DNA of 37,393 nucleotides from Flavobacteriales bacterium (lineage in GTDB: Bacteria; Bacteroidota; Bacteroidia; Flavobacteriales; BACL11), in assembly GCA_012960805.1 (NCBI GenBank), contig DUAO01000016.1, positions 1-37,393 of the forward strand, given 5' to 3'. This document shows, piece by piece, positions 8,343-17,409 of this stretch. The first letter of the stretch is position 1. Each line of letters begins with the position of its first letter. The position numbers and the translations under genes were made by a program. The notes under the pieces are model-generated. The model ran no database searches and had not been told where the DNA came from. It saw nothing but the letters and a program-made list of their open reading frames with translations.

Positions 8343-11322
8343 CATATTCAGTATCACAATGGTATAATTTATCGGTTATTGGTTGAGGTTTTTGTTTTTT
8401 GCCTGTATTTTTATCCTCACTCATTTTTTGAATGATGCGCATACGCTCAAGTCCATCCCTATCTCTTAGTTGCTTATCAATTTCAACATCAAACAGTAAT
8501 TTTCCGTCAACATAAGTTTGTATTACTTTAGCATAAACCGAAAGAGGATTGTCTGTCCACAATACAATATCAGCATCTTTTCCAATTTTTATACTTCCCA
8601 TTTTATCATCTATATGGAGTAGTTTGGCTGGGTTTAGTGTTACCATTTTCCAGGCATCTTCTTCTGAAGTTCCGCCATATTTTACAGCTTTAGCGGCTTC
8701 TTGGTTTAGTCTTCTTCCCATTTCAGCATCATCCGAATTAATTGCAGTAACTACTCCTGCATTATTAAGAAGTGTTGCATTGTAAGGAATTGCATCATTT
8801 ACTTCAAATTTATAAGCCCACCAATCAGAAAAAGTAGAGCCGCCAGCACCATGATTTTTCATTTTTTCAGCTACCTTATATCCCTCCAAAATATGGGTAA
8901 AAGTATTTATTGTAAAGCCCATAGAATCCCCAACATGCATTAGCATATTTATTTCTGATTGCATATAGGAATGGCAAGTAATAAAACGTTCTGAATTCAG
9001 AATTTCAACTAAAGCATTAAGTTCTAAATCCTCCCTTGGAGGAGTAGCATTTTTTTTGTCTTTTGTACTGAGATCGTTGAAATTTTGCCAAGCTTTTTGG
9101 TAAGCGTTTGCTCTGTAAAAAGCATCATAAAACACCTGCTCTACCCCCATACGGGTTTGCGGGAAGCGTATGCGTTCAAAATTGCCCCAATTACTTTGCT
9201 TTACATTCTCTCCTAGCGCAAATTTTATAAAGCCATCAGCATTTGCTACTTTCATTTGCTCAGCAGAGCTTCCCCATCTTAATTTTATCATTGCTGCTTG
9301 CCCCCCTATAGGATTTGCTGAACCGTGTAAAAGCTGTGACGCAACTGTACCTCCGGATAGCTGACGATAGATGTTATGATCATTTGGATTTATTACATCA
9401 CCAATTCTTACCTCTGCACTTACCGCTTGACTTCCCTCATTTACTCCTCTGCTAATTGCAATATGAGAGTGTTCGTCAATTATTCCGCAAGTAAGATGTT
9501 TTCTGGTAGCATTAATTTGTGTGATTTTAACTGTTTCAGGGAAGACCACTAATTCATCCAGTTTTTTTCCTATGGCAATAATTTTTCCTTCTTTAATAGC
9601 AACATCCGTATTTTTCAGAACCCCTACTTGTTCATTTGTCCATACAGTTGCGTTTCTGAAAATGATATTTTCAGCTTGAGGTAAACTTATAAACCCGTGT
9701 GCTTTATTTGGGAACCAAACTGACGGAATGACACTGTCAATTTCTAAAATAAATACTTTTTTGTCTTCATTAAAAAGAGAGTCTCTTAGCATGCTAAAAC
9801 TATGATAAAGACCAATACTATCCTGATATCTCCCGCTTATTCTCTCTTTATCAAATTTAGCAGCAGATCTGAATGTTCCATTAGCATTACTGATATTTAC
9901 ATTGTTGCCATCCAGCTTAGTGAGTAGTACAAGTGAATCCAATCCAAAAATAATTGCTTTTGGCTTATCTTTACTGCCTTTAATAGAAATCAATTTATTG
10001 CTAAATTCATCAGCATTGAGGGTATAATATCCCCGTATATCTATGTTTTGTTTTTTATTGATAATATGTTGCTCTCCTGCAGTCCAGTTTTCATAAATCT
10101 CTCCATTTTCAAAAATATCTTTGGATGCAATAAAGAAGTTAGCTAATTTTCCAGTTTCTATGCTTCCTATTTTGTCATCCATTTCTATAAGAGCGGCAGG
10201 AGTAGTTGTTAATGCGGCAAGAGCCGCTTGTTTGGGAAGCCCTTTTTTAATAGCCAATCGTAAGTTGCTAATAAAATTACTTTTTTTATCTAAACCTGAA
10301 GATGTAATACAAAATTCAATTTCATGATTAGCCAATATAGCCGGATTGTAAGGGGCTGTTTCCCAATCTTTTAATTTGCTTAAACTAATCCATTGGGCTG
10401 TTTCAGGATTACTAATGTCATATGCATTTGGAAAGTTTAACGGAATAATTACGGGAAATTCAGTATCAGCAACTTCATCAATTCTACTGTATTCTTTCCC
10501 ATTTCCTTTGATAATAAAATCAATTTCAAACTCGTCTGCTATCTTATAAATTCGGCTATAATCTAGCGCATCATTAGTTGTAAATATATGAGGTAATCTC
10601 CGTTGATTGTTAAATGCAGCATAGGAAAGATTGGTCTGATTATCTTGAGAGGCATACCATTCAGTATCCAAAAATGTTTGCCGCATGAGTGCAATGCTCC
10701 CCATTAATGAAGAAGGGTTTTTTTGACTTGACACTCCTTTGCTAAATGAAAAATAACTTGCAGCTTTTGGTTTTATAATATTTTCCTGCTCACTCTTTTC
10801 TGATAGTAGTACCAAACAACCGGTTCCTCTTAGTACCCCATCTTGTACATGAGAAAGCACAGTCCCAAAGCCATTTTTAAGATAAGTAGAAGCCGTTTTT
10901 TTATCAGCACTAAATACTGTGCTTGCTTCTATTTCAGGATGTATTGCCTGGTTCCAATGGTAAGCGCCTGCTTTAGTGCTTTCGTATTGAGGGCGATAGT
11001 TACGCTTCCCTTTTTTAGCTTTTAGTAATCCGTAATCAGTATATAAATCAATAAATGAAGGGTAGATAAAATCGCCAGCTAAATCATGAATAATAGCATC
11101 ATTTGGGATATTCATATTACTATCAATTCTAATAATTTTATCGCCTTGAATCAAAAGTATACCCTTATTAATTTCGGCAGTAGGGCTTAAAATAATATGT
11201 GCATTGATAAAGGCATGGATAGGTTCAAAATTTTGAGCCACTCCATTAACAGGAAAAGTTTCTTGCCCTAAAAGGGACTGAAAACTAAAAAGAGCAAAAA
11301 GGATAGTAAAGCGTAATCTCAT
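8335..11322 (-). CDS. Exported double-domain amidohydrolase (N domain degenerate, C domain intact)
   Basis: A 995-residue protein with a signal peptide (about 1-19, ending LLGQ). Residues about 30-430 are a first amidohydrolase domain, ending with DDKIGSIETGKLANF. Where the metal-binding GFIDxHxH should be, it reads SFIDLYTD (Tyr94, Asp96), so it probably lacks the metal centre. A connecting region (about 430-550) follows. Residues about 552-975 are a second domain with intact ligands: IIDEHSH (His618, His620), CHSY, FTHILEG and INSDDAE, closing with GSIKIGKDADI. The substrate is unknown; cyclic amides, imidazolones and dipeptides are all used by this superfamily. It probably acts in the periplasm. 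Translation is coupled to the next, also degenerate, amidohydrolase gene. Confidence 0.85.
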   Translation of the reverse strand: MRLRFTILFALFSFQSLLGQETFPVNGVAQNFEPIHAFINAHIILSPTAEINKGILLIQGDKIIRIDSNMNIPNDAIIHDLAGDFIYPSFIDLYTDYGLLKAKKGKRNYRPQYESTKAGAYHWNQAIHPEIEASTVFSADKKTASTYLKNGFGTVLSHVQDGVLRGTGCLVLLSEKSEQENIIKPKAASYFSFSKGVSSQKNPSSLMGSIALMRQTFLDTEWYASQDNQTNLSYAAFNNQRRLPHIFTTNDALDYSRIYKIADEFEIDFIIKGNGKEYSRIDEVADTEFPVIIPLNFPNAYDISNPETAQWISLSKLKDWETAPYNPAILANHEIEFCITSSGLDKKSNFISNLRLAIKKGLPKQAALAALTTTPAALIEMDDKIGSIETGKLANFFIASKDIFENGEIYENWTAGEQHIINKKQNIDIRGYYTLNADEFSNKLISIKGSKDKPKAIIFGLDSLVLLTKLDGNNVNISNANGTFRSAAKFDKERISGRYQDSIGLYHSFSMLRDSLFNEDKKVFILEIDSVIPSVWFPNKAHGFISLPQAENIIFRNATVWTNEQVGVLKNTDVAIKEGKIIAIGKKLDELVVFPETVKITQINATRKHLTCGIIDEHSHIAISRGVNEGSQAVSAEVRIGDVINPNDHNIYRQLSGGTVASQLLHGSANPIGGQAAMIKLRWGSSAEQMKVANADGFIKFALGENVKQSNWGNFERIRFPQTRMGVEQVFYDAFYRANAYQKAWQNFNDLSTKDKKNATPPREDLELNALVEILNSERFITCHSYMQSEINMLMHVGDSMGFTINTFTHILEGYKVAEKMKNHGAGGSTFSDWWAYKFEVNDAIPYNATLLNNAGVVTAINSDDAEMGRRLNQEAAKAVKYGGTSEEDAWKMVTLNPAKLLHIDDKMGSIKIGKDADIVLWTDNPLSVYAKVIQTYVDGKLLFDVEIDKQLRDRDGLERMRIIQKMSEDKNTGKKQKPQPITDKLYHCDTEYDE

Positions 11323-11411
11323 TTGATAGCGTGTAATAATAAAGCCGTGAAAATACCAAAATAAGTTGAGATTAATTCGTTTATTTGCTAAACTAACTAA
11401 AAACGGAGATT

Positions 11412-11813
11412 ATGTTAAAAATTATTCACGGAGTAATTCCATTTTTATTTCTTATTGCTTTACTTATTTCTATAGTACGCGCAGCATTAGATAAAATACC
11501 AAACACCAAAAAAGATATTTTTCTTACGATAACCTTAATCTTTGCGCATATACAATTATTAATCGGATTAGTTTTGCTTATCCCAATGGCAACTGTTGTT
11601 GATTGGAGCAGAGTAATGGGAAATGAAGCAAGTCGATTTTTATTGGTAGAACACCCATTAACTATGTTAATTGCAGTTGTATTAATTACTTTAGGAAAAG
11701 TAAAAGCTAAAAAAATAGAGGATAATGCAAAGGCAAATAAAACTGTTTTTGGGTATTTTGCAGTAGCGTTAATTTTAATAGTGTTAAGAACTCCCTGGGA
11801 GAAGCTTTTCTAA
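11412..11813 (+). CDS. Conserved four-helix membrane protein with membrane histidines
   Basis: A 133-residue protein with four hydrophobic segments (about 8-24, 37-58, 78-95 and 111-126). I recognise it as a Bacteroidota family often labelled cytochrome b-like, without proven function. Histidines lie in or near three of the helices: His6 (KIIHG), His46 (FAHIQLLIG) and His81 (VEHPLTM), and the last two blocks are the conserved parts of the family as I recall it. Heme binding is therefore plausible but not shown. It is divergent from the amidohydrolase gene and 9 bp upstream of hflX, so it is probably co-transcribed with it. The 89 bp upstream gap shows no perfect TAnnTTTG box on either strand. 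Confidence 0.7.
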   Translation: MLKIIHGVIPFLFLIALLISIVRAALDKIPNTKKDIFLTITLIFAHIQLLIGLVLLIPMATVVDWSRVMGNEASRFLLVEHPLTMLIAVVLITLGKVKAKKIEDNAKANKTVFGYFAVALILIVLRTPWEKLF

Positions 11814-11822
11814 AAGAAATAA

Positions 11823-12995
11823 ATGTCAGAAAAAGCGATATTAATTGGATTAATTACTCAAGATGTTACTCAAGATCAGGCTTATGAGTATCTAGATGAG
11901 TTGGCTTTTCTGGCGAAAACTGCCGGAGCAAATCCTGTCAGAAATTTTACACAAAAACTACCTCATCCTGATAATAAAACCTTTTTTGGAAAAGGGAAAA
12001 TTGAGGAAGTGCGCCTTTTTGCTGAGGAAAATGAGATTAAGCTCATCATTTTTGATGATGATTTAAATCCTTCACAAATAAGAAATATTGAGAAGATTTT
12101 TGGAGAAGAAACTAAAATACTGGATAGAAGCAATTTGATACTTGATATTTTTGCGAGTCGAGCACAAACAGCACAAGCCCGCACACAAGTTGAGCTTGCT
12201 CAATACCAATATCTATTACCAAGATTAACCCGTATGTGGACACACCTTGAAAGACAAAAAGGGGGGATTGGAATGAGAGGTCCTGGGGAGGCTCAAATTG
12301 AAACTGATAGAAGAATTATTAAAGATAAAATTGCGCTACTACAAAAGAAGTTAGAAAAAATTGACAAGCAAAGTTTTACGCGTAGAAAAGGAAGGCAGGG
12401 TATGATAAGAGTTGCCTTAGTAGGCTATACTAATGCTGGGAAATCTACTCTAATGAACACTTTAGCTAAGTCAGATATTTTTGCAGAAAATAAATTATTT
12501 GCCACTTTGGATACTACTGTACGTAAAGTAGTAATTGGTAATTTGCCTTTTTTACTGACTGATACGGTTGGGTTTATTCGCAAGCTTCCGCATCAGCTGG
12601 TAGAGAGCTTTAAATCTACTTTGGATGAAGTGCGTGAATCAGATTTATTAGTGCATGTAGTTGATATTGCTAATCCGAATTTTGAAGATCAGAGAGAGGT
12701 AGTGAATAAAACAATTGTTGAGCTTGGTATTACCGACAAGCCCACTTTAATTGTGTTTAATAAAATTGACGCTTATACTTTTACACCCAAGGAGGAAGAT
12801 GATTTAACCCCGATACTTCCTGAAAATATTTCATTGGAAGAATTGCAAAAAACTTGGATGGCAAAATTAGATGATGAAAGTATATTTATTTCAGCTTTAA
12901 ATAAAACTCATTTTAATGAGTTAAAGGATTTGCTCTATGCTAAGATTAAGCAACTACATGAAGTAAGGTATCCTTACAATAACTTCTTGTATTAA
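11823..12995 (+). CDS. hflX: GTPase HflX
   Basis: A ribosome-associated GTPase that splits stalled or heat-stressed 70S ribosomes. The 390-residue protein has the HflX N-terminal domain with the glycine-rich loop GGIGMRGPGEAQIETDRR (147-164), a coiled helix, and then the G domain: G1 GYTNAGKS (201-208), G3 DTVGF (247-251) and G4 NKID (313-316). The C-terminal extension is short, as is usual. The ATG at 11823 follows the membrane-protein stop by 9 bp. Its stop codon overlaps the end of the convergent ABC exporter gene by 4 bp. Confidence 0.96.
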   Translation: MSEKAILIGLITQDVTQDQAYEYLDELAFLAKTAGANPVRNFTQKLPHPDNKTFFGKGKIEEVRLFAEENEIKLIIFDDDLNPSQIRNIEKIFGEETKILDRSNLILDIFASRAQTAQARTQVELAQYQYLLPRLTRMWTHLERQKGGIGMRGPGEAQIETDRRIIKDKIALLQKKLEKIDKQSFTRRKGRQGMIRVALVGYTNAGKSTLMNTLAKSDIFAENKLFATLDTTVRKVVIGNLPFLLTDTVGFIRKLPHQLVESFKSTLDEVRESDLLVHVVDIANPNFEDQREVVNKTIVELGITDKPTLIVFNKIDAYTFTPKEEDDLTPILPENISLEELQKTWMAKLDDESIFISALNKTHFNELKDLLYAKIKQLHEVRYPYNNFLY

Positions 12996-14812
12996 AGAAA
13001 AGATTGCAAATCGGAAAGCTTTTTATAATGTCCGTTTTGGGCAATTAACTCCTGATGTGTGCCCCTTTCAATAATACAGCCCTTATCTAATACTAGGATC
13101 TCATCAGCATTTTGAATAGTTGAAAGGCGGTGAGCAATCACTAATGAAGTTCGAGAATACATTAGTTTGTCTAAAGCGTCTTGTACTAAGCGTTCGGATT
13201 CAGTGTCTAAGGCTGAGGTAGCTTCATCCAAAATTAATATTTCCGGATTTTTTAAGATAGCTCTGGCAATACTAAGTCTTTGTTTTTGCCCCCCCGAAAG
13301 TTTATTTCCTCTATCGCCAATATTGGTGTCGTATCCGTTTTCTGTTTCCAAAATAAAGTCGTGAGCATTGGCAATTTTTGCAGCTTCAATTACCTCTTGT
13401 TTGCTAGCAGTAATGTTTCCTAAGCGGATGTTATTGAAAATAGTGTCGTTAAACAAAATAGATTCTTGACTTACAATCCCCATTAATGCACGTAAATCAT
13501 GTAAAGCAATTTCCTTTATATTGCTATTATCAATTAAAATTTCTCCTTGATTGATATCGTAAAAGCGAGCTAATAAATCCGCTAAAGTTGATTTTCCGCT
13601 TCCTGATTGTCCAACTAAAGCAATCATTCTCCCTTTACTAATTGTAAAGTTAATATCCTTTAGTACTTGTTGTTTTTCGTACGAGAAGGATAAGTTTTTA
13701 AATTCAATTTGGTTGTTAAGTAACTTTATTTGTTTAGGATTTTCTACATCAGTAATTTCATTTTCAGCATCTAGTATTTCATATACTCTTTTGGCTGAAG
13801 CGCTTCCTTTTTGTATATAGTAATAGGAAGTAGTAAGAGTTTTTGCTGGTGGTATAATTTGAGAGAAGATAAGGATATAGCCGATAAATTCTTGAGCAGA
13901 CAATGTGCTGTTGTCACCGAGTACTAGTTGCCCTCCAAACCACATGACTACCACCAATACTATAGTGCTCAAAAACTCACTCATGGGGGATGCTAAATCT
14001 TTCTTTCTAAGCAAGGAACTCATAATGTTTTTGTAGGAGTTACTTTCTTTGTCAAAATTAGAGTTGATGTGAGCTTCTGCAGTAAAGGCTTTTATGATTC
14101 TTAGTCCTGAAATATTTTCGTCAATTATGGAAAGCAGACTCCCCATTTTTGCTTGTCCTTTATCGGATGATTTTTGGAGCGATTTCCCAATAAAACCAAT
14201 AATTAAACCTGTAATTGGAAATAGGATAATTACAAAAATTGTAAGCTGTGGGCTGATAAAACTTAAGGTTGCTAGGTAGATGATAATGCTTAAAGGGTCT
14301 TTAAATATCATTTCTAAGGAGCTCATAATTGACCATTCTATCTCTACTAAATCAGAGGTAAGCCTTGCGGTTAAATCTCCTTTTCTTTTTTCAGTGAAAA
14401 AAGGCATGGGTAAAGAAATTATTTTTCTATGCAGATCCATTCGTAAATCGTGTACTACTCCATTTCGAATTGGGGTTAAAAAATAAAGGGAAAGGTAACG
14501 AAACAAATTTCTGAAAAAGAATGTAATTAATACTAAAATGCAGATAAATAGGAGAGCTTCAACTTTTCCTTTTTCGTCAATTATTGAACTTATTAGTGCA
14601 TAAAAATTGTCTTTTATGGCAGTTGCATTTACGCTTAATGGCGGAGGACTATATACTTTTTCTTGGGTTTCAAAAAGTATACCTAAGAATGGAACCACCA
14701 TTGTTAAGGATACTAATGAAAATAAAACACTTAATATATTGAACAGAATATTAAGCAGTACAAATGGTAAATAAGGCTTTACGTATTTTAAAATTCGTAA
14801 GAAATAGTGCAT
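12992..14812 (-). CDS. ABC transporter, MsbA-like half exporter (ATPase and permease fused)
   Basis: A 606-residue type IV ABC exporter: six transmembrane helices in residues about 15-330, then an ATPase domain with Walker A GQSGSGKST (401-409), signature LSGGQ (505-509), Walker B ILILDE (525-530) and the switch His in VIAHRLST. It works as a homodimer in the inner membrane. MsbA-type lipid A-core or phospholipid flipping is the best guess for Bacteroidota proteins of this size, but drug or peptide export cannot be ruled out from sequence. It is transcribed divergently from rbfA. The perfect box TATCTTTG is 4 bp before the ATG, suggesting a leaderless mRNA. Confidence 0.9.
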   Translation of the reverse strand: MHYFLRILKYVKPYLPFVLLNILFNILSVLFSLVSLTMVVPFLGILFETQEKVYSPPPLSVNATAIKDNFYALISSIIDEKGKVEALLFICILVLITFFFRNLFRYLSLYFLTPIRNGVVHDLRMDLHRKIISLPMPFFTEKRKGDLTARLTSDLVEIEWSIMSSLEMIFKDPLSIIIYLATLSFISPQLTIFVIILFPITGLIIGFIGKSLQKSSDKGQAKMGSLLSIIDENISGLRIIKAFTAEAHINSNFDKESNSYKNIMSSLLRKKDLASPMSEFLSTIVLVVVMWFGGQLVLGDNSTLSAQEFIGYILIFSQIIPPAKTLTTSYYYIQKGSASAKRVYEILDAENEITDVENPKQIKLLNNQIEFKNLSFSYEKQQVLKDINFTISKGRMIALVGQSGSGKSTLADLLARFYDINQGEILIDNSNIKEIALHDLRALMGIVSQESILFNDTIFNNIRLGNITASKQEVIEAAKIANAHDFILETENGYDTNIGDRGNKLSGGQKQRLSIARAILKNPEILILDEATSALDTESERLVQDALDKLMYSRTSLVIAHRLSTIQNADEILVLDKGCIIERGTHQELIAQNGHYKKLSDLQSFL

Positions 14813-14816
14813 TTGG

Positions 14817-14824
14817 CAAAGATA
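14817..14824 (-). promoter_or_regulatory. -7 box for the MsbA-like exporter, 4 bp before the start codon
   Basis: The minus strand reads TATCTTTG followed by CCAA and the ATG at 14812. It lies 13 bp from the rbfA box on the other strand, so two polymerases could hardly occupy both at once. Confidence 0.55.
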
Positions 14825-14837
14825 AGAAAGGATTCCC

Positions 14838-14845
14838 TATTTTTG
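14838..14845 (+). promoter_or_regulatory. -7 box for rbfA, 5 bp before the start codon
   Basis: TATTTTTG is a perfect TAnnTTTG match, followed by CATTT and the ATG at 14851. A TTTG at 14812-14815, 22 bp upstream, is a candidate -33 element. This box is what decides the rbfA start, because an upstream in-frame ATG at 14764 would lie before the promoter. Confidence 0.6.
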
Positions 14846-14850
14846 CATTT

Positions 14851-15189
14851 ATGGAATCAACAAGACAAAAAAAGGTGTCTCGCTTAGTTCAGAAAGAACT
14901 TTCTGTAATTTTTCAACAGCTTACACAAGAGATGTTAGGGAATATTATGGTAAGCGTAACGATAGTGCGTATATCTCCTGATTTGGCAGATGCCAATATT
15001 TTTTTAAGTATTTTTCCTGTTGATGATCCTTTAGAAGCACTTAAAGTAGTGAAAAGTAGCACCATCATGATTCGTAAAAAACTGGGTGAAAGCGTAAGAA
15101 ATCAATTAAGAATAGTGCCAGCATTACAATTTCATTTGGACGATTCAGCAGCTTTTGCTGAAGAAATTGATAGATTGTTGAAAAAATAA
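14851..15189 (+). CDS. rbfA: Ribosome-binding factor A
   Basis: A late 30S maturation factor that acts on the 5' end of 16S rRNA. The 112-residue protein has the single KH-like domain of RbfA: the N-terminal helix STRQKKVSRLVQKELS, the strand VSVTIVRISPDLADANIF, the helix MIRKKLGESV and the strand RIVPALQFHLDDS. The start at 14851 (MESTRQKK) matches family N-termini and follows the promoter box by 5 bp; a longer frame from 14764 adds 29 residues that read back into the divergent ABC gene. The LolC/E-like permease gene follows after 6 bp. Confidence 0.95.
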   Translation: MESTRQKKVSRLVQKELSVIFQQLTQEMLGNIMVSVTIVRISPDLADANIFLSIFPVDDPLEALKVVKSSTIMIRKKLGESVRNQLRIVPALQFHLDDSAAFAEEIDRLLKK

Positions 15190-15195
15190 GAAATC

Positions 15196-16407
15196 GTGAA
15201 TTTCCCATTTTTTATTGCCAAACGCTATTTTTCTACTAAGAAGAATAGCAACTTTGTGCATATAATTTCTTGGGTTTCTTTATTAGGAGTAGCAACAGGA
15301 ACAGCCGCATTAATTTTAGTGCTTTCAGTGTTTAATGGTTTTGAAGATTTGGTTTTGAAGATGTATAATTCTTTTGACCCACATTTGAAAATTACAGCAG
15401 ATGAGGGAAAAGTATTTAATCCTGAAAAAATTTCAACTGTTTTGGATAATTCTGAATTTGAATCCTCCGCTTATATATTAGAGGAAAAAGTACTGTTAAA
15501 ATATCAACAAAAAGAATTTATCGCTACTGTGAAAGGGGTAAGTGAAACTTACCAAGAGCTCACCAATTTTAATAGTTTGTTAGTGGATGGAGAGTATATC
15601 AATTCCTATGAAAATAAGAATGTAGCCGTGGTAGGCATGGGAGTTGCTTATCATTTATCCATAGGGCTAGGTACTATGTTTGAGCAATTGCAAGTTTTTG
15701 TGCCAAACAGAAATTCAAAAACATTGCTCAACCCACAAACTGCTTTCAAGCAAGGAAGTGTTTTACCGGTTGGAATTTTTAGCATTCAAGCTGAGCTTGA
15801 CCAAGAATACATTATTACTCCTTTGGCTTTTATTCAGCAATTGGCAGCTAGAGATAATAACATTTCGGCAGTTGAAATAAAACTTAAAAATGAGCATAGA
15901 ATGCTTGCAATTCAAGAACAGTTAGCATCTGCCTTGGGTGATGATTTTATAGTAAAAAATCGCTTTGAACAACAAGAATTTTTATATAAAATATTAAATA
16001 CTGAAAAACTAGCGGTCTTTTTAATTTTGGCTTTTATTATGATTATAGCTACTTTTAATATCATTGGAGCCTTAAGTATGCTGATGTTGGATAAGCAGAA
16101 GGATATTACAACGCTTAAAAGTTTAGGCTGTACCGTTCAAGATATTCAATCTGTATTCTTCAGAAAGAGTATGCTTACTATACTATTAGGAATAGTTACT
16201 GGTCTTTTTATAGGATTAGGGCTTGCTTTTTTGCAACAAACTTTTGGTTTTATAGCAATGGGAGGCGGTAGTTTTGTCATTAACACTTATCCTATTGCTA
16301 TTGTGTTTACTGATATAATACTTGTAAGTTTTACAGTATTTGCAATAGGCTTGCTAGCTTCATGGTATCCTGCTAAGGTGCTAAGTAGCAAGTTGTTTAA
16401 AAACTAA
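15196..16407 (+). CDS. LolC/LolE-type ABC transporter permease
   Basis: A 403-residue inner-membrane permease with one N-terminal transmembrane helix (about 22-45), a large periplasmic MacB-type domain, and three C-terminal helices (about 268-295, 315-345 and 365-395) in the FtsX fold. This is the LolCDE layout that releases lipoproteins from the inner membrane for transport to the outer membrane. The opening FPFFIAKRYFSTKKNSNFVHIISWVS is split here as FPFFIAKRYF and NFVHIISWVS, both typical of the family. The cognate ATPase (lolD) is not adjacent. Translation starts at GTG (15196); no in-frame ATG lies between the rbfA stop and this codon. Its 3' end overlaps the convergent dusB by 11 bp. 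Confidence 0.88.
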   Translation: MNFPFFIAKRYFSTKKNSNFVHIISWVSLLGVATGTAALILVLSVFNGFEDLVLKMYNSFDPHLKITADEGKVFNPEKISTVLDNSEFESSAYILEEKVLLKYQQKEFIATVKGVSETYQELTNFNSLLVDGEYINSYENKNVAVVGMGVAYHLSIGLGTMFEQLQVFVPNRNSKTLLNPQTAFKQGSVLPVGIFSIQAELDQEYIITPLAFIQQLAARDNNISAVEIKLKNEHRMLAIQEQLASALGDDFIVKNRFEQQEFLYKILNTEKLAVFLILAFIMIIATFNIIGALSMLMLDKQKDITTLKSLGCTVQDIQSVFFRKSMLTILLGIVTGLFIGLGLAFLQQTFGFIAMGGGSFVINTYPIAIVFTDIILVSFTVFAIGLLASWYPAKVLSSKLFKN

Positions 16408-17389
16408 ACCCTGCAAACTCTTTCGCTACTGTGTCTAAAATTGCATGTACTTCTTCAGGGTTATCAGAAGTAACCATTTTTATTCGGTAATCTTTAAAAT
16501 ATGGAATTCCTTTAAAGTAGCTTGTGTAGTGGCGTTTCATTTCAGCTATTCCTAAAATTTTCCCTTTCCACTCAATAGAATGCTTTAAATGTTGTTTGCA
16601 CGCAATTACTCTATCGGCAATAGTTGGTGAGGCTAAATACTCCCCTGTTTTTAGGTAATGTTTTATCTCGTTAAAAATCCAAGGGTATCCAATTGCAGCT
16701 CTGCCCAACATAACTCCATCTACACCATATTTGTTTTTCAATTCCATCACTTTTTCAGGTGAGTTAACATCTCCATTTCCAAAGACAGGAATATGCATGT
16801 TAGGGTTATTTTTTACATCTCCTATAAGCGTCCAGTCAGCATCCCCTTTATACATTTGTTTACGGGTTCTCCCATGTATTGAAATAGCTTGAATGCCTAC
16901 ATCTTGTAAACGTTCAGCTACCTCAACTATGTATTTTGTATTTTCATCCCAACCCAATCTGGTTTTGACAGTTACAGGAATATTTGTAGCTTTTACAATT
17001 GCTTTTGTCATAGCTACCATTTTTGGAATATCCTGCAGTATACCAGCTCCAGCTCCTTTTCTAGCTACTTTTTTTACTGGGCAACCATAATTGATATCAA
17101 TGAATTCAGGCTTTGCTTTTTCACATATTTCAGCTGCTTGTCGCATTGAATTAATGTCATAGCCAAAAATTTGAATTCCAATAGGACGTTCAAAATCATA
17201 GATGTCAAGTTTCATAGTGCTCTTATCAGCATCCCGGATCAACCCCTCTGAAGAAATAAATTCCGTGTACATTACATCTGCTCCATGCTCCTTACATAAT
17301 GCTCTAAAAGGAGGGTCACTTACATCCTCCATTGGCGCTAAAAGTAAGGGGAATTCTCCAACATCAATATTTCCTATCTTTACACCCAT
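16397..17389 (-). CDS. dusB: tRNA-dihydrouridine synthase (DusB type)
   Basis: An FMN- and NADPH-dependent enzyme that reduces uridines in the tRNA D-loop. The 330-residue TIM-barrel protein has the FMN-binding start LLLAPMEDVSDPPFR, the catalytic Cys103 in INYGCPVKKVARKGAGAG, KTRLGW, IHGRTRKQMYKG and GNGDV, followed by the C-terminal helical tRNA-binding domain. The frame is open from 17407, but MGVKIGNIDVG at 17389 is the normal N-terminus and sits 5 bp behind a perfect promoter box, so I chose it. It is divergent from the CPBP protease gene (20 bp between the starts). Confidence 0.94.
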   Translation of the reverse strand: MGVKIGNIDVGEFPLLLAPMEDVSDPPFRALCKEHGADVMYTEFISSEGLIRDADKSTMKLDIYDFERPIGIQIFGYDINSMRQAAEICEKAKPEFIDINYGCPVKKVARKGAGAGILQDIPKMVAMTKAIVKATNIPVTVKTRLGWDENTKYIVEVAERLQDVGIQAISIHGRTRKQMYKGDADWTLIGDVKNNPNMHIPVFGNGDVNSPEKVMELKNKYGVDGVMLGRAAIGYPWIFNEIKHYLKTGEYLASPTIADRVIACKQHLKHSIEWKGKILGIAEMKRHYTSYFKGIPYFKDYRIKMVTSDNPEEVHAILDTVAKEFAGFSF

Positions 17390-17394
17390 AATTG

Positions 17395-17402
17395 CAAAAG
17401 TA
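17395..17402 (-). promoter_or_regulatory. -7 box for dusB, 5 bp before the start codon
   Basis: The minus strand reads TACTTTTG (perfect TAnnTTTG), then CAATT, then ATG at 17389. A start at 17407 would lie upstream of this box and could not be on the same transcript. Confidence 0.55.
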
Positions 17403-17409
17403 AACAATA

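Noticed and set aside
14764-14850. Upstream extension of rbfA
   Set aside because: It reads back through the start of the ABC exporter and lies upstream of the promoter box that ends 5 bp before the ATG at 14851.
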